A stretch of DNA of 64,000 nucleotides from NCBI GenBank assembly GCA_026545225.1, contig CM048849.1, positions 51,654,836-51,718,835 on the forward strand. Direction: 5' to 3'. Source of the DNA: Cornus controversa. Taxonomy: Eukaryota > Streptophyta > Magnoliopsida > Cornales > Cornaceae. Position numbers and translations under genes: made by a program. How positions within the stretch are numbered: position 1 is the stretch's first letter; every line of letters begins with the position of its first letter. Of this stretch, positions 57,190 through 64,000 are shown in pieces. A model generated the notes under the pieces. The model saw only the letters and a list, made by a program, of their open reading frames with translations. It did not search any database and was not told the origin of the DNA.

Positions 57190-57690
57190 ATTAAACAGGA
57201 ATTGCAAAAATGCTCTCACAAACTTTTATGGTTTTACAAATATTCCCTGGTGATGCAACTAACCTCCTCAACTATTTGAAGTTGTAATTTACTCCCAACC
57301 AGCTAATGTGCCGTTAACATATATCTAATTTATCATTTTATCTCTTAAGAAATGAAAAATAAGAAGAATATTGGTTGTAAAATAACAAAAAAATCTTCAA
57401 TGACAAAAAGATTATACATATATATATATAAAATATGGATAATCCATTTACATTACGTGTTGATTAGCGAAACAAAAAATGATCCAAGGTCATTTTGATT
57501 AATAAAAAAGACTATTATAAAATTTTCAAGTCTAAGAAAGTCAATTTTTCATCACTATTGTAACAGTCCACAAACGAGAGAAGGTATTTGCATATTTTTA
57601 AAATATTAAGGGGTTTTGTGAAAAAATAAAAGTTCAGGAGAGTTTTCTATAAAATCATGAAAGTTAAGGATTTTTTTTCAGTCCCAAATT
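57190..57690. mobile_element. TIR element of the 'GCAAAAATGCTCTC' type
   Basis: The left arm GCAAAAATGCTCTCACAAACTTTTATGGTTTTACAAAT is mirrored imperfectly by the minus-strand right arm (TGAAAAAAAATCCTTAACTTTCATGATTTTATAGAAAACTCTCCTGAAC). About 0.5 kb, AT-rich, non-coding. Confidence 0.4.
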
Positions 57691-59103
57691 CAATAATCTA
57701 CTAACAATGGTGGTCTTCAAATTTTTATTTTTTTATTTTTTTGAATTTAATAAGATAATAAATTTTACTGTTAATAAAAAATTGGTGTTTTGAGAGAAGG
57801 TTACAATATTAATCAAAGGGGTAATGCAATGCAAATGGTGGTAGTTCCAATAAAGACAAAAGAACTAAACAATTAATAAGCTCCAAGGAAAAACCAAAAT
57901 ATTTAGATTTTTTTTTTTTTGACAAACTACTGATCACGTGGTAGCATCTCATTGGCTGAAGCCGTAAGTCACATGAGGAATGCTACAATGCCTTATCGCT
58001 TATTGGCGCGACTTCAACAAATAGTATCTGACAAAGACTCTTGTAGATTTTATTAGATGAGAATAAGTGTTTATTTTAATGATTTATCATTACCCTTATA
58101 ACTCAGATCACATAAACTGTATTTCTCCATATATGATCGACGCTTGTTGCTTGCTTTCTTTCTTTCTTTCTTTTTTAAGAATAATAATAACTGACATCTA
58201 TACTTACATTTATTTGTTTAGAGATCACAAAAATAATCTAAGTTTTTACGTGAAAGTTCACTGACATACCTGCATTATGTAAGCCATGTAATTTTGTTTT
58301 TGTTTTTGTTTTGAAAAGTATGCAAGACATGTAATTTATACGTCAATACTAAAAATTATTAGATGATTTTAGATCATGTGGTACAGTTCAATTAATAAAA
58401 TATTATGAAAAAACATTAACATAAATTTTGTGATTCAACTCAACCATCAAGTGTCTTATGATACAAACCATTTAATAATTTCTCATGTAAATAGAATTGT
58501 GAAAATTTACATAATTTTTAATGCAAACATTCATTAAAGCATCGAATTACAAACTATCAATTCAGACATTCTTTAATGTAATGCCGTGCAAACTAACTAT
58601 ATGATCAACTAGCCATCATGTTACCAACTTTCAAAGTCATGTTTCCTACCATTTTTTCTTCATTTTCCCCTCCCCTCATCCTCCTCCCCCTCCCCTACCA
58701 CTTCCTACTTTATTTATTTATTTTTTGATGTAGAATAGATTGTCGATTATTATAGAGATAGTTTGAATCGCTAGGAGGCTGAAAGGACAGGCTGATACAT
58801 TTTTTGGAATAGTTTTGAGAAGCTAGTTCCAACCTTTCACACCAATTTCATTGAGCTTGTTTCCATCCGAAAAGATCCATCCTCGATTGCAAACGAGTCA
58901 ACAATCACTACTCACTTTTGTAATAAATATTTCACCCAAATTTTATCGTTTAGGGTTTTGACCATCTTATATGGAGTATGTTAGAATATTTTTGAATTTT
59001 TGCTCATGTTCAAAAAGAATTTGCGATTATGTTTATATTTTATTTTTTCTTATTTTTTAAAGATAGTTCAAGGGCTTGTTTTAGGATTTATTATATTGTG
59101 TAT
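57691..59103. other. Intergenic, no gene
   Basis: AT-rich with a pyrimidine run at 58640-58705 and (CTTT)n near 58157. No coding region is supported. Confidence 0.5.
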
Positions 59104-59538
59104 TGAATTAGGATTGTAAAGGATTTTTTTTAAAAAAGGTACACTCGTATAAGAAAAACCAAGAGAGAAAAAAAAGGTGGTTCGTATTTTGTAGAAAAAA
59201 AAAGTTCACTAAAATCTATGTGAAAATGTTGGATTTGTTATGGGCTTCATTATTTATATCTTTCACCCACAAATTCACCAAAATCCACCACTTAATAAAA
59301 TCCTTCAAAATTTATGACTTTTTAATACACCTAGAATTTTGTAGACTTTTTAAAAATCTTAATTGAATACAACCAGATTTATTACTTTTTTAATACACCT
59401 AAAATTTTGTAGACTTTTTTAAAATCTTAATTAAATACAACCAAATTTGTATGAACTCTTAAAAAGTCTATAAAAATCTGGATTAAATACACCTAACTTT
59501 TAAAATCTTTTAAAATCCTTTACAATCCTAATTTCATG
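59104..59538. mobile_element. MITE with 22-bp TIR AATTAGGATTGTAAAGGATTTT
   Basis: GAATTAGGATTGTAAAGGATT near 59105 is mirrored by AATCCTTTACAATCCTAATTTC at about 59512-59534, almost perfect. Inside, a unit of about 76 bp (TTTTTAATACACCTA(G/A)AATTTTGTAGAC..AATACAACC) is repeated twice in tandem, with a third, inverted-looking partial. About 430 bp, no frame. Confidence 0.8.
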
Positions 59539-59779
59539 TCATATAGGAGGAGTTATCATTTAATTCGCCTCATATCCTAACTATTTTTGGAGTTAAAACC
59601 ACATAAAACTTGTTTATCCAGCCATTTACAAAGTTAAAACTGTTTACCGTATAAGAAGTGATAGTTTAATTCACTTTATATCTCAATCCCCTGTCATTTC
59701 ATTTTACAATCATAATTCCTAACCCTTAATAATCCTAAATTCTAAACCCGTTGTCTTAAGGATTAATAATGTTTGATCA

Positions 59780-59845
59780 TGTGGTTATGAATTGTTTGGA
59801 ACTTTGTAGAATAACATTAGATTGTTATAGTTGCTTTAAATAAAG
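59780..59845 (+). repeat. Left flanking direct repeat of a TIR element
   Basis: ATGTGGTTATGAATTGTTTGGAAC..AGAATAACATTAGATTGTTATAG recurs at 61677-61738 (TTGTGGTTATGGATTATTTGGAAC..AGAATAACAATAGATTCTTATAG) in the same orientation. This is much longer than a transposase target duplication. Confidence 0.8.
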
Positions 59846-61672
59846 GATTTACTTTGACCTCCCTTGATGTTTGAATTTATTACTATCAAATTAAACTTTT
59901 GAAAGTTTTTTCTTTAACCTCTCCTGAGGTTTTGGTAATTACAGATTCTCCCGTTCTGTTAGTTGATCGTTTCACCCGTTAAATATTTTTATTTCAACGG
60001 ACTAAAATACCCTTCATCTACAAATCTAGTCTCAGTCTAGAACCTCTGAATAAACAGAAAAAGTACTGTTCAAAAAAGAATTGCACAAATGATTCTCTCT
60101 TTATTTTCTATCTCCAGCAAACCTTCTAATTTACTAATTATATATATATATATATATACCCCAAATGGGTTTTGTTTCAGAATTGTATCAAAATTAAACA
60201 CATGCAAGTAACCTATAAATTATTATAATATGAGAAACAAATATTTTTCTGTTTAATATATAATATATATGCATATATGTATATATATACACCCCAAATG
60301 AGTTTAATTTTGTTTCAAAATAGTAACAAAAAAATTGCTTTTTACTTGCAGATTTAATAGCGATAGTTTATCATTTCTGCATTTTTTTTTTCCAGAGTTA
60401 CAGAGAAACAGTAAGAGGAGAGAGAAGGTGGAAAAGAAGGTGAGAAAGAAGGAGACAGTGGGGTGGTGGGGAAAGCTGCAGATTGGGGTGAGAATTGAGA
60501 TGGTAGAGAGAGGATCTCGAAGAGAAAAATGTTGAAAATATTAAACGCATGCCAACAAAATATAATGGGGAGTTAGGAGTTGCTTAGATGAGATCTGGAA
60601 GCATAAAACCTCTAAGCTAAAAACTGATTTCAACCCAAATTCTATGTCTGTGTGTATATGTATAATTTTGAAATAAATAAAAAAATAAAAAATATTGGAC
60701 ATTTACATCCATAGCTAGAAGTGCACACGGTACGGTTTCTTACGATTCTTGGTGGAACCAGAACTGGAACTGTTCCCAACGGTTCCTTAATTTTGGAATC
60801 GAAACCATTGAGTTCGGTTCGATTTGGTTCCAGTTCCGGTTCCGGTTCCGGTTCCTCAACTGTTTTTGTCAATTTTATTTATTTATTTAAAAAAAAAACA
60901 TTGACAAGATACATACTCATACTTGTGCACCACTAGTTATAACAATAGATTAGAAACTAATATTTATTTATATGTCTTATATTATATAAATATATAAAAC
61001 ATTAGAACTTAGAAGGTAAATGTATTTATCTATATATTATATATTTTATAATTTATATATAAATAGAACACTAGAATTAGAAGGTATTAGTATTTATTTA
61101 TATATTATATATTAATATAGAACACAAGAACTTAGAAATTATTATTATTCATTTAAATATATTATATATATATTTTTTTAATGATTCCGGTTCCTTGACT
61201 TGGAACCAGAATCTCAAGGAACCGGAATCGGAACCGGAACCGGAACCGTAGTGAACGATTCCTAAAATTTGAAACCGGAACCGTAGTGAACGGTTCGATT
61301 CGGTTCAGGTACGATTCCTTACGATTTTGGTTTCAGTTCCGATTCTACCGGTTCTTTGTGCACTCCTATTCATGGCAGTTAAAAAGAATACGTTGGAGGT
61401 GGCAATGGCGGAAAAGGAGGTGGTGGAAGGAGATGGAGAGATGTTTCGGGCTTTCAGTCTTTTTCCTAAATTGTTATTTATTTTTTATTTTTTCTTTTCA
61501 ATATAATTTAGAATAAGGAAGGTAAATTGGTAAATTTATATAAAATGTTAGATTAGATTTAAATTGCTTACTCGGATAGGAGTATCAAAGTGATTTTCTA
61601 AAAACTTTAATCTAATGGTAATAAACTCAAACCTTAGAGGAAGTGAGGATAATTTACGGTTAAATAAATATA
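59846..61672. mobile_element. Long-TIR element (1.8 kb) with a nested hAT-like MITE
   Basis: The left arm (GGATTTACTTTGACCTCCCTTGATGTTTGAATTTATTACTAT, AAACTTTTGAAAG) is mirrored imperfectly by the minus-strand right arm (AATTATCCTCACTTCCTCTAAGGTTTGAGTTTATTACCAT, AAAGTTTTTAGAA). It is non-coding. It contains the 653-bp element at 60716-61368 and a local duplication of TATATACCCCAAATG at about 60155 and 60285. Confidence 0.65.
60716..61368. mobile_element. Non-autonomous hAT-like element, copy C (653 bp)
   Basis: The ends TAGAAGTGCACACGG and (minus strand) TAGGAGTGCACAAAG are inverted repeats. Subterminal blocks are repeated GGTTCCGGTTCC on one side and GGAACCGGAACC on the other. Flanks TCCATAGC (60708-60715) and TTCATGGC (61369-61376) match at 6 of 8. 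Same family as copies A and B; no transposase. Confidence 0.75.
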
Positions 61673-62040
61673 TAATTGTGGTTATGGATTATTTGGAACA
61701 TTAAAGAATAACAATAGATTCTTATAGATCTTTAAATATATATATGTTTTGAAAATTTATAGATTTTATGATTATTTTAACAATGTCAATATGAATGAAA
61801 TGTAAATTTATTTTATTATTTATTACATTTTCTTTTATTGTCTTACTCTTTATGACGATACGAAAATATATAACATGTTTATAGTCAGAATTTTTTGTTT
61901 CGAATTTTTAACCCATATATTACACATGTATGTATCGGTATTTATATTTTTATATTTTTGTTTTTTATGACCGAATTTTTGAAACGAAATTTAAAAAAAA
62001 AAATTGAATTATACTCGTATCTTCTCAAATTCTAGTCTTT
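61673..62040. other. Right flanking repeat and AT-rich spacer
   Basis: Includes the right copy of the direct repeat (61677-61738). The remainder is AT-rich; no gene. Confidence 0.5.
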
Positions 62041-62169
62041 TTTTGGTATTGTATTTTGCTTACTATCCAAGAGCAAAATTATTCATTTATTAATAATATT
62101 TTAGAATTCTCTTACTTTGTGGATTTCAATTGTTCTTTCGTTTTTTTTTTTCTTGAATACTCATAACTT

Positions 62170-62326
62170 CAAGGTCAAAAAATTCAATCCAATGGTCCAG
62201 AGTTGTTAAAAAAGTAATCCTACAGTTGAAAATATCTTTCGCTATCAACGATTTAAATTATTTTATCTAACGATCACGATTACGAGTGTACGATAATGCA
62301 GTAGGCACGGATATACCTTAGTGTAT
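62170..62326 (+). mobile_element. Degenerate Helitron-like 3' end, plus strand
   Basis: Plus-strand text TTATCTAACGATCACGATTACGAGTGTACGATAATGCAGTAGGCACGGATATACCTTAGT parallels the minus-strand sequence leading to the end at 24222 and the GGCACGG..CTAAT end at 11516. The terminal tetramer is CTTA rather than CTRR, so the end has decayed. Confidence 0.35.
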
Positions 62327-62689
62327 ATATATATACACTGAATATTAAGCCTAGAAGTGTCTTCTAACAATTTTCTCTATCAAGTCAGTTCATCGGTGAA
62401 GCTGATCACTACTTAATTGATGGAAGTCTACTAGCTTGCATATATATCTTAACTGGAAAAAGTAATAATGTTGATGAAATTCAACTACGCGACAAATATG
62501 GGACTTCTCTCGAGCACTTGTAACACTCATCCCATGACTATGACTGACCACCATGCCACTGCCATCCCTCCCTTCAACCAGATCAAATCATTTGGACAGC
62601 CTCACCAACGAGAAAAAAATACACATTCAAACACACTCTCATCTCCTTATCGCCTAACATTAATCCACAAGCCCCTTGCGAAAATGAAC

Positions 62690-63080
62690 CAAACACAGAT
62701 TCAATCTTATGGCTTACAATCCAACAACGATTGTCTATCATGGATCGAGAGATAAAATGAACCACATTCAAGAGTCTAATGTTTGCCCTTTATGTTCAAT
62801 AGAACCTGAAAATCACTCACACCTCTTCTTCAAATGCCTTTATTCACTACCAATATGAAATGAAATTTCTTTCAAGACAAGTGCGTGTGGATTTCTGATC
62901 AACCCGTCGAATTGGAATAATATCATCTCTTGGGCCTCTTTCCATTGGAAGCAGAGCAATTTCTTCAAAAACTCTCTTGCGAAGCTCACCCTATCGGTAT
63001 ATACTTACCACATATGGTGCCAGAGCAATTTCCAATCTTCAAAAATCGAGCATCAAGTTAGAATTCTAGGGCTTTTTTGA
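62690..63080 (+). pseudogene. LINE 3' fragment (zinc-binding RT-associated domain)
   Basis: The plus-strand translation around 62760-62852 reads SNVCPLCSIEPENHSHLFFK followed by CLYS, the zf-RVT signature CxxC..E(T/N)xxHLFxxC at the end of plant L1-type LINE ORF2. Upstream NNDCLSWIER fits the preceding 'LPTxDRL' stretch; downstream SLGPLSIGSRAI, frame-shifted, fits 'WxxxxxxFxKxLLKLAxxATVYxIWxERN'. Stops and frameshifts break it. The rest of ORF2 is missing, as is common for LINE tails, although here the 5' side is cut and the end lies near 63080. Confidence 0.75.
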
Positions 63081-64000
63081 ACACATTCAAACCATCCATC
63101 TCATCTCATCTCATCTATGGAATCGTCTTCTATGTTGGCCTAGAAATACATCATGGAAGATCGAGTCTATTAATAATTCAATAATTAACTGGATCAATGA
63201 CCTAGCCCATTATCGTAACATCGAAATACATCATTTGAACCCGATCCACTAAATAAAGTCCAAAGAAGGACTGTAGTTAATCCAGCCCAAGAGAGAGTCC
63301 AAGTCTTAAAAAGAACTAGTTTTGCTTGGAAGATAAGAAAAAGGTAGTATGTGTCCAAAACGGACTCTACCAGCACTTGTATAAATTGAGGTGAAAATTT
63401 AATGAAAAAGGGAGATGTTTATTCTTGATCATACGCGGAATTCTTTTCTTTTGACGATATATTGGTGTGCGTGTGAAGATATTGACTTGGTCAACAAATG
63501 ATATTCCATTCATTAACCAAGTGCAAAGTAATTTTTAGGGGTAATTGTTACATGTTTCGAATAAATATTTTATAGCAGGTGATATGATGCTTATTTAAAA
63601 ATAGACATTAACATGTATACGACCGGTACTCAATATTTATTCGGAACATGTAGCATTTTAATTTTATCTCTTATCAGAATATTTATTCGGGACATGTAGC
63701 ATTGCTCATTTTTAGAGAAATTTGGACAGAAAAGAACTCCTAGAAATATCTAGAGTTTCGGTTGTTGAAGATTAAAACATCTGTTTGAGAGAGACTCTTT
63801 CCAATGACTCAAAAAGATGATTTGACTGCTCAACGTGTTCGTAGTGTCTGGGATTTTCCTTGTTCGTTCATTCCACCTACACAACCTCCAGATCCACAGA
63901 ACTTGAAAGTTGCCAAAGAGAATTGTCGTTTGGGTATGCTATAATAGCCTCGCTTGTAGTGGGCTTTGTTATTGGAGGTCTTGGTCCTCCCATGTTTTTT
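63081..64000. other. Right-edge intergenic sequence
   Basis: No gene supported. CATCTCATCTCATCTCATCTA repeats near 63097. A short duplicated word (A)ATATTTATTCGGAACATGTAGCATT at about 63632 recurs as ATATTTATTCGGGACATGTAGCATT at about 63680, with a partial inverted copy at about 63553. Confidence 0.5.

Noticed and set aside
1-64000. tRNA genes, CRISPR, operons or bacterial-type systems
   Set aside because: None seen. No cloverleaf with A and B boxes was recognised by eye; a tRNAscan run would be needed to exclude decayed copies.

Overview
The window looks like nuclear DNA of a flowering plant, most likely a eudicot. It is AT-rich and gene-poor, its genes carry short exons with GT..AG introns, and it holds plant retrotransposon remnants, many small DNA-transposon derivatives, long TA and GA microsatellites and a decayed 26S rDNA piece. 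The species cannot be named from the sequence alone.

I can reconstruct four intact protein-coding genes. (1) A seven-exon terpene synthase of the TPS-g type on the minus strand (17885-20479). (2) A three-exon BTB/POZ-NPH3 family gene on the minus strand (29348-31695). (3) A small two-exon plant-specific gene of unknown function on the plus strand (37548-38276). (4) A six-exon gene of the plant 'translation initiation factor-related' family on the minus strand (39114-52774), split by one intron of about 10.8 kb. Exon borders were set by hand from GT/AG sites and phase, and each joined reading frame is open from ATG to stop.

1-17 kb is a retrotransposon and repeat graveyard: a broken Ty1/copia pol with its 3' LTR start, a truncated and frameshifted duplicate of the last two TPS exons cut off by an LTR-like sequence, scattered Ty3/gypsy pieces with an inverted pair of LTR segments, a gag-like remnant, a Helitron-like 3' end, and a decayed fragment of a cytokinin-receptor-type histidine kinase. 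17-21 kb holds the TPS gene with a TATA box and a G-box. 21-29 kb is intergenic, with duplicated segments and hAT-like and foldback elements. 29-32 kb is the NPH3 gene. 32-37 kb has MITE-like elements and LINE relics. 37.5-53 kb holds the small gene and, convergent with it, the long factor-related gene, whose giant intron contains several nested DNA transposons with readable target-site duplications. 53.2-54.5 kb is a 26S rDNA relic. 54.5-64 kb is intergenic with a 139-bp tandem array, long-TIR elements, a second Helitron-like end and a LINE tail.

I found no CRISPR array, operon or defence system, and no convincing tRNA. The most notable features are the TPS duplicate with its stepwise decay, the kinase relic beside a Helitron-like terminus, the transposon-filled giant intron, the small gene with a conserved C-terminal FSP..F.F tail, and the mutated rDNA island. 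The genes show no sign of acting in one pathway.
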